This document shows, one piece after another, positions 11,155 to 25,100 of a stretch of DNA of 64,000 nt; the first letter of the stretch is position 1, and every line of letters begins with the position of its first letter. The stretch lies in assembly GCA_037349105.1 (NCBI GenBank), contig JAYJMM010000070.1:806001-870000 (forward strand), given 5' to 3'. Source of the stretch: Limnomonas spitsbergensis. Taxonomy: Eukaryota; Chlorophyta; Chlorophyceae; Chlamydomonadales. The position numbers and the translations under genes were made by a program. The notes under the pieces are model-generated. The model did not search any database. It was not told where the DNA came from and worked only from the letters and a program-made list of their open reading frames with translations.

Positions 11155-14100
11155 TCATCCCTCCACCCGGTGCCTCCTCCTGCATTCCTCCTCCCTGATG
11201 GCCCCTCCTGCCATATCACTTCCAGCCCCCACACTCAGGTAGGGGATTCCGTGCTCTTGGCAGGCCCTCTGAATCTTGGCTGTGTAGCCGTGGCCGCTGC
11301 CATGACCTGCTTGGATGTACACTGACCAGACAAGGGGCAGGGGCAAGATCATACAATCAGGCGGTAAGGGGGAGGCATAAAGTCAGGGGCCAAAATGGGC
11401 CAGGCCAGCAGAGTGGGCGAGGCAAGGGAGGGCATGGCAATGAGGGTGAAGAATTTAAATCGATCACGGGCGGCATCTATAACAAAATGCAGATGGGAGG
11501 GCGGCTGGTAGGAGATAGGAACGCAGAGCTAATATTCACACAAAAGTCAAATGGGGAGAGACATGAAGGAAGCATCATGCTAGAAAACGAAGTCACACAA
11601 ATCTAAATGGGTGGAGACATGAAGGAGACGGAATCAAAGAGCGCTACTTGACACAAATTCAAACGGAGGAGGACATGTAGGAGAAAGCGTGGTTGCGCAC
11701 TGTGGCCGTGTCCATTCCCTTAGCAAGGCTGTACCTCACCTCTTGTAACACACCCCTCTTTAATGGCATGGAGAAGCTTCATGGCCGGCCCAGCGCCCTC
11801 ATGTCTAGGACTCCCAAAGCAGCGCACATCCGCATATGCCCCCCAGAACTCCTGAAGCTGCTCAACGGCACCACTGCCCTCCATCATAACCTGGTCATGA
11901 GCATGGCGAGAGTTGAAGGCAGGGCAAACACAATTTAGGCGATCAGCAAAAGCCAAGGTGGCAGTCTATTGTACCAGGAATTGAAATGAGAGGCGAGGCA
12001 GTTAAAGTTTAATGCAATGCAAACGATCAGGAACGGCGAAGGGGGCAGCCTGTTGTGTCAGTAATTCGATTTTTAAGCAGGGCAAAAGCAATGCAGACGA
12101 TCAGGATCAGCCAGGGGGGCAGACTGTTGTGTCAGGAATTTGAATTGTAGGCAGGTAAACACAATGCAGGTGATCCAGAAAGGCCTGGGGAGCTGGCTGT
12201 CGTTTCAGGAGCATAAAATTAAATATTGCTAGCCAGGATGGCTGCCTAGAGAGGCAGGGATCTTGAGCTCCGAAGCTCCTACCTTGGATCCGCCATACAA
12301 GGCAATGATGGATGCAGTCTCAGGCTGGATCTCTTTGACAGCCTCGTCGGCATAGGCATATCCAGTATCAGAGGGAGCCGCGGCGTTGAACTCAGCTACT
12401 AAGAGCTTCCTGCACAGGTCATGCAGAGAGGGAGCACGTGACAAGCTGGACATGCTGCATCTATTAAAACATAACCGGGTCACAGTCCGATTTATAACTA
12501 GTGCAGCCAGATTTGAATCTGTGCACATTGGTTGCCAGATTAAAAACATACAACTAATGGGAACCACCATGCCGCTGTGCATAAACCCAGGTCCTGCCAG
12601 ATATAAACGGTGGGTATCCATATTTTGATTTGCAGCAGCCAAGTTAAAAATCTCTGTACACCCAGATTTCGACCGAGTGCACAGCATTGTGAAGACCAAG
12701 ATTCAAAATGGTTCAGCCATTGAAACAGGACGGACAGCGGTGGCTACCAATGAAATTGCACAGCCCGAAGCTTACCATGAATCCATATCCCCGTTGGGAC
12801 GTCTATTCTGATGGATCCATTCCTTCAGCGCACAGCAGGGGTGCCCCTCCTCCAGATTAAAATAGCCATCCTCCCCGACCGCCTCAACAACGCGGTCAGG
12901 GTCGCGATTAGCAGCTTCGAGGACCTGCCACCAAGTCAGACATAAACAAGCACAGGAGGGACATGCTCAGCAGAAAGACATGTTGTGCCCCGTGCAGCAC
13001 AACGTAAAAAAGACGGCTGCCACCACGCCATGGCATGCTCAGTCGGCAACTTGCAGCACAAATAACGACAGGAAACAATATATGCTTGATGTGGGCCTTA
13101 ACATTAAATGCAGCTTTTGGGTACAGGGCAGTACTTTGTCAATGAAGCTGCAGAATATCCGCCCCTGTGTACAATCCCACATATGTCCATCGTCCTCCTC
13201 TCCCAGTCATGCCTCACCTGTTTCATCAGCCCGACATGACGGACCTCTCCCTGCATCCGCAGCAACTCCTCAAAGAGCAGCAACGTTGCGCCGTGCACTC
13301 CTGCCTCATTGAGCAGGCTCATGGCCTGAGCGCATACAGCTTGTACGTCGTCAAAGTGCACATCAAGAGAATGAGTCTGAGCTGAATGCGGCATAGCCCG
13401 CTCAGCAGCTGCAGCCCGCCCTTCCTCAGCCCGCTCGGTAGGAGTGGCTAACGGCTGAAAGCCCCTGAGCACCTCCAAAGCCAGGCCAGCAGCTTGCAGG
13501 GGCTTGCCTGAAGCTCCATAGACGGCCATTAGCTGGATGTAGGCCTCAGCAGTGGGAATTGCATAACCACCAGCTGCATGAACCACAGAGCCATCACCTC
13601 CATCTCCAGGGTCTGCTGCGCCACGGGATAGCTTCTGTTGTTTCGAGAACTCATTGGCCAGGCAGCGCATGGTAGTCCGGGCCACATTGCAGTGGTGATC
13701 CAGGTCTAGTGCATCTTCAGAGGGGGCAGGCGCGCCATTCCCACCCTCCACAGAGAGAGCTGATTTGCCCACTCGGCTGCCGCTCACCGCAGCCGCTGCT
13801 GCTGCACGTGCATGCAAGGACCGGAGCAGGCCATGCATGGTGCCGGAGGCACGAAGCAGAAGCTGCTCGGAAACTGCCATCAGGGCGCGCGCTTGGGCTG
13901 TGTCGCTCCCTGATCACAGAGAGCAACAGATGGAGTTTCAAGATTGCAATACATAGTATCTCTGCCTGAGGGATGGCAAATGAAATACATGGTTCTTGTG
14001 TGTCACAATTTACTGGTGGAGAGTAGAGCGTCATAGTGGCCCAAGGTGTTAGTTTCAGATTCTAAGTCTAGCCTGTCCACCTAGCTACACCACATAGCCC

Positions 14101-17100
14101 ATCCTACCCATTGAACCACTCACATTGTGGCCCTGATGTGCAGCAATGGACAATGATAGTCAGCACCGCGTCCACCTGGCCAGGAGTGTCCAGTAGATCC
14201 AGCTCCTCAGCCAACCTTGCCTTGTCTGCCGCCCATGCTTCAGCACCAAGCCCAAGGGCATGCAGGAGGGAATCTCCTACATGACAGGTAGGCAGGAGGG
14301 GGTCAAGGACCCTCAGAGGGGAAATCCCCGGCAGCAAAAGTCCACCCCATTTACGTGGATCGTTCCCTGCAGGAAAGGAGATTTAGCAGGACACCTGTTC
14401 TCTCAAAGCTGCAATTTAATCACCAACAGCTTTGCCCCCGGCTGCACGCACACAGTCATACATGCTGACATCTTATTTCACAGTTTTGATTCAACTCACC
14501 CAGATGCCAACCTCCCAGCTCTGAAACCGACTCCAAGGTTTGAAGCACCATCTCCTGAGGCAGCTGCATGATGAGACAGAAGAAGAGGTCAGGGGAGAAT
14601 GGCAAGTCCTACTCTTACGTCAACTTTGTGGGACATATCTCCTGCATTATGGGTTTCATGCCTATGCCAAGTACAGCTTGGCTGTTTGCGGCTATGAAGT
14701 CCAGGGGGACCACTGGTTGATCCCGTTCCCTTGCCCTGATTTATTTCAGTGCTCAAACCGAGTTGAAGGCACCTGTCCCGTGCCTCAAATCTGATGCTCT
14801 GCTGGACTTAGTCACCACGTTTGCTCACATAATTTTAATACCACAAGGAGAAAGAAATTAAGGGAGAATCATACGGAATTATACAAGTTTTCCGCATTAA
14901 TCAACTCAACAAGGTAAATGGTATCCACGCTGCAATGTAAAAAACACCTTGCGCCCCTTGTGAACATCGGTTTTGATACCACTCACCTGCGCTTTCTGAT
15001 ATTTCCTTGGGCAGGCATCGAGCACATCCAACAGCACTTGGTGACGGCGGGGACCCTGGCTGGCCCAGCAGGCCTGGGCTGCAAAAGTGGCGGCATCGAT
15101 GCCTCCGTTCTCGCACAGATTAGAATCTGACCCCTCCACCAGGGGAACCGCCCATTGAGCACCCATACCTGCAGTGGCAGGGATGGGGAGCATCATTCTT
15201 GTCAACATAAACTTATATATTCCGACGCATGCATACATAGAAGCTTGAGACAACCCAAGGGCTTGTAAGACTCAAAATGGAAATGATGGTCATAGCGGCT
15301 CCCCCCATGTGGCACCCTCCCACTCATCTCCCCCCTGACCCCCGCTTGAGTGCTTCGACTGTGCTGTGCTTTGCACTCAAACATGCCTTCCATCCTCCCG
15401 CACACACTCACCCGGAACACCTGACAGAGCAGCACACATGTCAGCGACCATGTCAGGAAGCCAAGTGTGCAGCTTTGATGCGTCCCCGCTGCTCCTGTCC
15501 CCACCAGGGGTTGATGCATGGGTAAGGGCTGCTTCCATAGCAACTGGGAAGCAAATGCTGGTGATGGCCTTCTCCCCAGCCAGCCAGCTGATGAAAGCGG
15601 CGTAGACTCTGGCCATCTCATCAGCAGCTGTGACCTGAGCACTAACGAGGCGGCTGGAGGCAGAATCGCTCACTGCTCCTCCTCCTGATTCGTGTTGGCT
15701 GGTGGTGGCGGCAGTTGGGTGCCAGCCTTGGTCTTGGAGGCCGCGCATCAGAGTGCGGGCGAGGGCCAGGTTGGTCGGCTGCCGCACCCTCTGCTTGCCA
15801 CCAGTCAAAGCCTGAATGCGGTAGGAAATGACGAGGTGGATAGAGACAGTAAGCACCCAAGGCAGTTACAGCCGTAACTCATGTAAGTGACCTCTATCCG
15901 AGATAGAGCAGGCATGTGGACCGGAATCCCAAGATCAATGCCTTATTGAGTTCCAGTAAGTGAGTGTTGGCATGGAAGCTTTACCAGTGCTACAGCTAAA
16001 CGAGTGCCTTCTTGTTACTCGCCCCCGGGCATTATATCTAATTAGTTGAATAAAGCTTGGAGGCTATCAAGACCTACGCTGGGGGTCCTAAAGATGCTGA
16101 TTTGAATTACACTGTCACAAGGATGCTCCCCACCCACCTCCTGTACCGCCCACAGGACCGCTCCAATCCCAGCAGACTTCACATCCTCCACGCTGTTAGC
16201 GCCCGATGCCCTTGCTGCTCCTGCCGCTTCCAGAAGTGCCCTCTGCTCAGCTGCAGTCACACTAGCTGCCACCACCTGTCTGGCCTGCTCCATCGCCATG
16301 GGGGCCACCTTGCCGCCCGAGCGATCACACACACACAGAACCTGTCAAGAGGGTGCGTGTTATGGTGTCCATGAGCACACAGTCGAAGGTGATTTGAAGC
16401 AAAATAATTTACAGGTCAGCCCTGAGGAGGAAACAAAACATTGATTACCCCCCCTGTACTCATCGACCATGAACTAGCAGTCTGAGGACTTTCCAGATAA
16501 TATGGTTTCGGAGCCAGCCCTTGGGTTGGGAGCCAACCAGGAAGCTTCATTGCACAGGTAATTTCCCTGGCAAAACCCTAGTCCTCTGCTTGCCCTAGCC
16601 ATCGACATACCTGCTGGATCAGCGCCTGCCACTTCAGCCCTGAGAGGAGGGAGGCGACAGAAGAGGCCCGCGCTGATGAGGCCATGCCAGCAGTTCCTCG
16701 CTCTCCACCCTCAACAGCAGGATGCAACGCCTCCACTGCCACATCCTGGTTCAGGAAGTCAATCAGGAGACCAAGGGGGCCGTCATCACCATCAGATGGA
16801 AAGGCTCCAGCTAATTTTCCTGCGGCGCTTGGGCTGGATGCAGGTGCAGCTGCCTCTGCGTCTAGAGCCAACAGGCTGGCTAGGGCGCTTGCCCCACCCT
16901 CCTTCAGCTCAACGGTCTGCCGATCAGGCGGCAGCTGCCGCAGTGCTGCCAGCGCCATGCGGCCCAGGCCGATCCACTGGTTCTCAGATGCGACCTTCAA
17001 CACCTTCCTCAGGCGTCCAGCACCTGCCAAGCTGTGAGCGGCTGAGAGCAGCAGCCGGGTAGCTGTCTGAGCTGAGGGCATCAGGTCGAGCGCTAGGTGC

Positions 17101-20100
17101 TGCAGGCAGGCGAACTCCGACTCGGCCTCTCCCACAAGCTCCTCAGCAGGTGAAGCACCCTCAGCTGCAGGAGCGGGCAGCTGATGAGCTAGCAGGTAGC
17201 GAGCCAAGGCCGACCTAGCCGCCTGTGACAGCTTTAGGATGCTCCAGTGCCGATGGTGCTGCGCGTGCTGGATGGCCTTCAGGGCAGCGCGAGCTCCGTC
17301 ATAGCTGCTGCACCCGGCACTTTCACCCGGGGGGACAGAGGCAACTGGGGCAGCAGCCAGGAAGACCTCAACCAGGGAGGAAACAATGCTGGGGTGCAAA
17401 ATAGTGACTGCCCCACCTCCACTTTGTCCTGGAGGTAAGCATGATGCAAAAATCAAGCAGAGGCATGTGGACAAAGGTCTCGTAAATGTTCCAGCAGTCC
17501 GATCCTGCACCTTTGATAAAAACATCTGCCAAACATGGTTTCCTCGAAATATTCAATTATCATTTATTCCCACTCAGGAACTTATATTTCAAAAGTACAA
17601 CCTGAACCTCTTCGTGGGCTGCCTGGACATCTGGTGACAATCTTGTCTCAAACTCCACTTGACCATAAACTCCTTAAAATATCCCAAGCTCTTGTCAATC
17701 CCAAGCCCACTGCCTTCATCAAACTCACCTCCAGCATTTGTCATTGTCGCTTCCTGCACCGTCGCCAGGGCCCACCCTGGAGACCGCAGCTCTGCGCTCA
17801 CGGCGGCCAGTTCGGCCAGGAACTTGGCCCTGCGCCTGTTGGAGGTGCAACCGGAAAGGATCTCCCCCAGGCTGGCAGCCTGCACGTATGAGCTGCTGAC
17901 CAAGCCCGCGAGCACTGCCGCGTCCGGGATGACGCTGGAGGCCGGGTTCCACTGGTCAGCGCTGAAGAAGATGGTCAGTGCACCGAGGGCAAGCTGGCCC
18001 CTGCCAGATTGAAGAGCAGCCGAGACAACCTGGTCATAGCTGCTAGCAGAGAGCTCTATATTGTTGCTCCCCTTTGATGAAAAGCGCAGCAGATCCAGCA
18101 GCTGTGTGCCAACCGCTGGGCTGTAATCCACTTGTATTTGTTTCGAGGCAAGCAGAATAGCCTGCACCATCTGGTCACGGACCGCCTGTAGGCGGTCAGG
18201 CTGCATGCCGACAGCAGCCTGCATCTGAGGCAAGCCAAGGAGCTGCAGGAGCGGAACACCATTGCCCTCTGAAGCCTGGCAGCGCCCAGCCAATGGCAAG
18301 CAAGAGAGGTACATGCTGTCATTACCAGCCGGAGCAAGCCTCTTGACAGCGGAGAGGATGGCCTCACACAATGTCTGGTCCCACTCCATATCCAGCTTGA
18401 TAATGGCAAAGCTGACCAACGTTGAAAGGTTGCCCTTGGGACTGATGTCGCTGAGAAGGCAGCTGATTACAAGACTTGCGTTGGAGACTCTGGATATTTT
18501 TGCGTGAAGATATGATTTGTGGCCTTCGACTCTGAGGCCGTGCTGTGCATTTGCTTGGCTGATCCGTGTGCCTTGACAAAGCCAAAAGGAAGCCTCGTCA
18601 GCGGAGCAAAATGTTGTATCAGACAAAGCGTCAACAATTAAAGACGCCCAAAAGGTCTGTGTACGGCCGAACTGCTTCTGGCTTTCTGTGTACAGGTCGG
18701 CCCCCGTTGGAATCAGACGGCCTTCACTGAAGCGAATCAGTTTCTCTGCCGATGTCTCGGGTGCAAGCTCTTCGCTCAAGGTGCCGAGCTTCGCCAGTTG
18801 GGCATCCAGGCTGGACACCAAAGAATTCAGCAACGCCTTTTGCCCAATCTTGCTTTTCAACAGCTCGTAACACTGAGACGTGGCGATGAATTCAAATTCT
18901 TCAAGCCATGATGGTAGTAGCTCCTTGGCAACACGGTCCCTCTCAGCTGCCCAAGAGTAGCTGCCTGCAGATTCTTTAACACCACCAAGAATATTGAACA
19001 AAGCTTGGCTGAGCACCACGCCACTTCGGGAGGATGTTCGAGATTTCTTGATCCTGTCCAATAACGTAATAAACTTGAAACTGTCCTTATCCTTTTCAAA
19101 CTCTTCAGTTGCCTCGGCCACTATTTTCTGACAATTTGCAATTGCCTGGGCAGCATTGGTAACGGTAGGCGCCATAGACCATCTGCTTGACACATCTCGC
19201 TCCAGAAGGTCAATTCTTGTGTTACCTGACGATATTAATGCCTGATTGAAGGTATGCTTGATTTTGATTTGGTGAAAAATGCTTTGCACGTCCACGGCCT
19301 CTCTGTTCACTTGTCGTGCCAGATCCACAAAGCTCTCCAGATTGTCTAGACCGGAACACCTTTCCTTAAGATCCTGCACAGGAGGCCAATGGCAATGTAC
19401 CGGTGCAGTGATTCATGAAATCAAGTAAAACATACAAAGAAGAGATATGAACTAGCAGATGCCTCAGACGAGAGATCTCTGCCTTAGACAGTGAACCTCT
19501 TACGAATGGAGTGCTGTAACTGCAGTGAAGCTTGTTAGATAATGAAGTTGTCATAGAAACTCCCCATGATCACCAGCAGATGCATCTAACACAACTTAAG
19601 CAGGAAACAAAAAAGTATTGAGATTTCCCCTCCATAGTTCAGGTTTTAAGAGATAACATGTATAGAGGAACTTACTCGAGCATCGTTGGACGGGCTGTAC
19701 AGCCACTTGTAGCGTGCTACGGGTTTCTCCTTGCCAAGAGGAGGAAGCGTAGCTGTAGAAGCTGCAGAGTCCGAAGAGTACGCGGCGCTGGACATTTCGG
19801 ATGATATCACAACACGCTGATCTAGCAAGATTCGTAACTTTGATTCGAAAACCTGCTCATCGAGCACTGCCTCAGCTTTGGAAAAAATATTCGAAATTGT
19901 TTTGACTGCGGACCCAACGAAAGAGCCAAGCAGATAGGACCAACCCCAATTTTCCGCGTTGCCATTCTGATCCACCGCCGGCGCTACATCCAGCAGCTCT
20001 GCTGACAAGGCTGAGGCTGCTACCGCTGAAGCATCATCCCAATCTGGCCCAATACGCTGCTTGCCCGATCCAGACTCAAGACTGCTGGAAGCAGGTTCAG

Positions 20101-21325
20101 CAGCCAACGGATCCTCCAGTTGGTATGGGTCCTGCGAAATAATCAGGGAAATAAGTAAGGCACGGTTGTCAACAATTACATTTCCTAAAAGGACTATCTA
20201 AGAGGGTGTCGGGTCCATGCAGGATTGCCTATCGTTCTCCAAGCAAGCATCTGAGATTGTTGGCTATAGGATAGCTTGTGAAGCTTTTGAATGCATACCC
20301 TATCTACTGGGAAACAGCTTTGAATATGAAAAATACCGTCCCATAGCTGGTTGCTTCTGCTTCTGAGTTCACAATCTGAGAGCGGTTGTGCAGCCATGCA
20401 CCATAAAAACAATGACAGGGAAAGTTCATGCATCATGCATTCCTGTCATGGTGCAATGGAAGTCTCAAATTAAAAATATTCCCAATTGTACCTGTTTCTC
20501 AACTCGTTCAATGCTGATACATTCATACCGGTATCGAAGATCAAGGGTTGTTCTGATAATCTATGCATTCGAAGATACCCATGCCGGTTACGTAAATAGC
20601 CAAGAGGATGAATAGTTAATGCGAAGCTAAAATGTGAATGACCAGTGCTCTCTGTCACATGGCAGTGCACACTGTCCAGTAATCACAATCACTCAGGACA
20701 CGGTTCATGACCACTCCAAAGTCCACACCTCATCCCAGTGCATTTAGTTAGCTGAACAACTGCATCTCGGCCTACTTCCAGTGAGGCTTGGTAAAGCAAG
20801 GCCCGTCGCTTAGGCCACTTCAGCCTACTATCTACATTATGCCTTTACCTACTATCCGCTCTATCTGTGGTGCGTGGCTGACCAACGGCCTGCCAAAGGT
20901 GGAACAGTGCGCACACAAATACTAGTAAGCAATGTACATCATGCATGCATGCACCTCACCTGATCCGCAGCTTCACCAACACCCTTACTCACCCAGTTGA
21001 TGAGTTCTGCAGGCTCTCCAACTGCTGGTGGCGGCTGGGGATCCTTTTCGGAGCTCAATGCCAGTTGGGCCGTCTGTAGCTTGACTGTTGCCGTTGAAAG
21101 TAATGCAGGGCTTCTTCGGCAGGAAGGACTGGTTGCAGAGCGTATCTGACATGACGAAGACCCTCCGCTACGACCACCCCCGAGGCTGCTGCTCAGGCCC
21201 TTCCCGGACAGGGAAAGGTGACGTCGGCGACTTGGAAGGTTCAGAAATGAAAAAGAGGCTTGGCCACGAAGGCGATGTCCGCTGCTGCTAACTGGCTGCG
21301 TGGTATGAACGTTGCTGGAGGTCAT
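11155..21325 (-). CDS. Large unidentified protein (about 1,882 aa) with a plastid-transit-like N-terminus, 14 exons
   Basis: Exons: 21325-20960, 20131-19676, 19373-17729, 17428-16611, 16341-16138, 15811-15412, 15168-14987, 14563-14500, 14366-14124, 13909-13218, 12924-12776, 12409-12283, 11890-11740, 11306-11155. All junctions are GT-AG and every phase joins, totalling 5,649 nt with the stop. The first about 80 residues are rich in Ser/Arg/Gly with few acidic residues (LPSRRRHLSLSGKGLSSSLG), typical of a chloroplast transit peptide. Next comes a hydrophobic/amphipathic patch (NWGWSYLLGSFVGSAVKTIS), then about 1,500 residues of mostly helical sequence with solenoid or PPR-like stretches such as AYIQLMAVYGASGKPLQAAG. 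The last about 120 residues differ: IIALYGGSK, then GGHGSGHGYTAKIQRACQEH and GIPYLSVG, weakly recalling the bacterial DUF2325 layout. Family not recognised; plastid location is inference. Start chosen as the first ATG in frame. Confidence 0.8.
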
Positions 21326-22185
21326 CAAAATATATTTCGAAGCAGACTACTGAGTGCTAGCAGATCCAGACTGCCCAGTGGGAAGGTCGTTGAATGTAAG
21401 TATGTAACAACTGGGGTGCGCTAAACGTCGTCGGACCGTGTCAATGTTCTACAATCTCCTTGAATTTAGACAGCCAGCGTCGAAGGAAAGAAGCCAACGA
21501 ATGCAGTCTCAGGGATAAAAATGTGGTTTTATAATTCAGGAAGTACGGCGGAGATAGAACGTCGCAGATCATGCCTCGTTATGCACGGGTGGTGACTGGT
21601 GAATGGTGACCACTGGTGGTGACGCGGGTAGAGGAAAATCAGTGCTGGGGAGGCAGAGGGAATACTGGTATGCCTCACCCCAGCTTTGCTTGCCCTGCCT
21701 AGATCAAGAAGCAAACCCCGTCCGCAGGGCCCTGCCGTAGATCGAGGCGTTGCCCTGGGCGGGGATGGAAACGCATCGAGGCGTCTCCCCAAGGCAATGA
21801 ACGCCTCGAACGATCAGTCCAACCCGATTTATCTCTAATCATAACATTTGCATCAATAAAGAGGATAAACATAACATAGAAGAGGATGGAAGATAGGGCC
21901 TACCATGCGTTAGGGCCTTGCACCATGCACTATGCTTCAAGCCACTAGTGCCATGCACCGTGCACAAGTAATGCACCCCTCACCATGCGCATGCCATCAT
22001 AATACCCAAAGCCGCTTCAAACGCTGTGCATATCTCCTTGAAAAATGGAGGTAAAACATTTAATAATCCTGCACCGTGCTACCCGGATATATTAAAAGCT
22101 CCCTTCATGCAAAATAAAACACTGTTTTTACTCCAGAGTCCCCAGCATTCCTCACATGCATACTAATGTAACTACTATTGTACCA
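21326..22185. other. Intergenic: nothing recognised
   Basis: Contains the likely promoter of the large minus-strand gene. Short ACCATGC/ACCGTGC repeats around 21,900-22,000. No coding stretch that I can support. Confidence 0.5.
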
Positions 22186-22189
22186 TACC

Positions 22190-25100
22190 TGTATATCAGT
22201 TCATCTGCCAGCCTGGCATGCCCGTGACGGCGTGACCTCAGCGATACTCATGTTCTTCCAGTACCTCAAGCTGGAGCCCATGCACAAGGAGTAGATCGTG
22301 TACCTCAAAGTGAACATGCAAACGCTGTCACGATGACATAACGTACCTGAAGGTGAGGGTATGCATGTAGATGGTTGCATATGCTGGTAGGAAGACATTG
22401 CGTACCTCAAAGCGAAGATGCACATGTGATACCTGCTGGCAGTTACCCCTGATGGCAGATGCACTGTGGAATTTGTTTCGTCTTTGAGCACTATGAACCC
22501 CAGTGGTATTAAAGAAGCCCCGTGGTCAGGACTGATGGGTTGTCCCGCCTGCCTCATTACCTGTCTACCTCATCATTGTCCCCGCCTTATCCACCAGCTT
22601 TCCTCATCCTGACTGAGTCCAGTCCCCCATTCCACCATCCTTTGCCCTACCTGACCTTGCAGCACCACCACAATGCACCACCTGTCCTAGCACAAGACCA
22701 CCCAATCCCGCCTGGTCTGGGCCGATGGGGCGAGGCTGCTTGCAAACCCGGAACCTCAATTCCGCCTGTTCAGGGCTGATTAGGCGTGGCCAGCGGAAAA
22801 ACTCCTCCCTAAGCCCAGAACCGAGAAGCAGCCTACTCAGGATTGATGGGGGCTAGGCTGCATGCAAGCATAACCCCTCACTCCTGAACGTTAACCCGCC
22901 TCGTCATCCTGCCTGCGGGGAGGGCCATTGCAGGTTCACACTTGAGGTGTGCCCCACGTGGGGCCGCTATCCTCCGCAAGATGAGATGAAGAAAGGACAG
23001 GGCGAGAGCACGGACCGCCACTTGCAGCCTGGACTGCTAGTAGCTGCGCTGGAGGGGTGTGGGTGCTGATCTGGAGTGTGTACACTAGAGCTGCCAGCTG
23101 GAGCCGAACGATTCGTAACATTACCCTTAAGCTTGCACTGTTTGAAGGGAACAGCATGTGACCAGCTCCACGTCTCAGGCTCTGAGTTCCCAGCCAGGCA
23201 TCGTAGCCACAGACCAATTTTAATTGATTATAAATTGTGTTTGCATATAGTATGGCAGTTCATTTGTTTTGTACAAATGAGAAGCACATGAAGAAGAGGC
23301 GATCCAGTGACAAGTTTGGCATTTATTCTGTTGCTCCCCTCACAATTTCATGACATATTATATGGTCTGTGACTATGGTATTATCTGGTACCAGTCCCAG
23401 CTCTGAAACCCGAATCTGGCACCTGCCAAATCCAGTTTGAAACATTTGAAACCATAAAAGCTATCAACCTTCAGCCTAATACTACAGTCTGGATATGTGA
23501 ATTTGTGTCCAGGTTGGCCTATTACTTGATCCGGCGAGGTATGTTTGTGAAGGCACGGGACACCTTCAAGGAGGGCCTTTCATAGTTCATCGCGGTACAT
23601 AAATTCTCGCTCATCTTTGATGCATACACACAGGTGTGGGTTTTCCTTTGTTGTGAATGGAGTTGGGTAGATGTGTAGGTGGTGCAAGTGGTGTTTATGT
23701 GTTTGAGAGGGGCTGGAATGAGGATGCATGTGGTTTGAAGGGAGAGGGCATATGTGGGCATACTGGGATGGCTTCAAGACTGAGGAGTGGTGTCAACATG
23801 TGCGGGACTAGCATGATACAAAGGGGGAGGGGGGGGTGCATTTATCCAATTACATGTTGTATTTGGATCACGGTAATCCAGCCTAATGGCCAGGTTTCAC
23901 GTCATTTTGTATCATGCCCACCTGTCTCCCTCCCACCCGTTACCCCCTGTGCATCCAAACCCCCTGCACCTCTGTTCCCCTGCATAATCTGCTTGTTGCA
24001 TTTCGAGGGAATCCTCTATCATTCCAGTTTGAAAAAGCCCCAACCCTATCTCCCTCCCCACTGCAGTTTGAGGTGAGCTTGATCAGAGCCAAGATGGAGC
24101 AGATGGCTGACAAGTGTCGACACGGAGGACGTCCCGGCCATGCTGGATGATAGGAAACCAGGAGACAGGGAAGACTTTCTGCGCACTAGTGATGCAAAGG
24201 ACAATGACCTCAGGTGGGGGGAGTTCGGAGTTTATGTTGCGGTTTACTGGGTTAGGGTTGAGGGGCTCGGATTTAAAGTCCGATAGGGGGGGCACTTCCT
24301 TGTCACTTACGTCCTATGTGACCTGGGGGGTTCATGTTAAGGGATAAGGGATCGATGTTAAGGCTAAACACATTGATGCCTGACAGCATGCGAGGACTTC
24401 TTGCCCACTGGTAACGCAATGACATGGAACAGAGGTGTGGAGACTTAAGGGGCATCCTATAGAGGGTTGAGGTTTTTATGTCTGGCGGGAAGGACTTGTT
24501 TTGCTTATTGATTATTTGATGGGTATCGACCTCCAGTGTGAGGGGGTAGGTGCTAGAAGGGTTCCACACTTTCAACACTCCTATTCAATGTGAAAGATAT
24601 AGTGTTTACTCAAACCTAAACCCTCAAGGACATGGACCTCAGGTGTGGACTCAGGTGGGGACTGCATTCATACCACTGGTTGACACTGCCAATGAGGGTC
24701 GGGGGGGGAGGGGAGATTATCCAACATACATTCCTTACTTCTTCTGCCTTTCTTTCCTTCTCTCAGGTTTTTGAATCCCGTCACCATTACTGCAGCGCAC
24801 CTGCCCCCTCTGGCTGCATGTATCGCCATTTTTTTAAGCTCAACCTACGAAGGCAGCGGGGCGTCTTTCCCGCCCCATCTTTCTGTTCCTGCTTTTTTTC
24901 CATCCGGATGCAACTCTCCCAAACATGCCAGGAGGGGGTTAGGACTGAACTATCCCTCTCATTTAGTTTGTGGCACACACTAAAACATACCACACACACA
25001 CACACTCACAAGCCCGCCCATACCCTTTTTTCCCCTGATGACAACACTTTCGTTTAAGGGAGTAGGGCCTGGCTGAGCACGCCACGGAGGTGTCAATATG

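Noticed and set aside
22500..22900. Further copies of the SINE-like repeat (GGGCCGATGGGG, GATTGATGGGGGC)
   Set aside because: Only one short block is shared; block order of the family not found.
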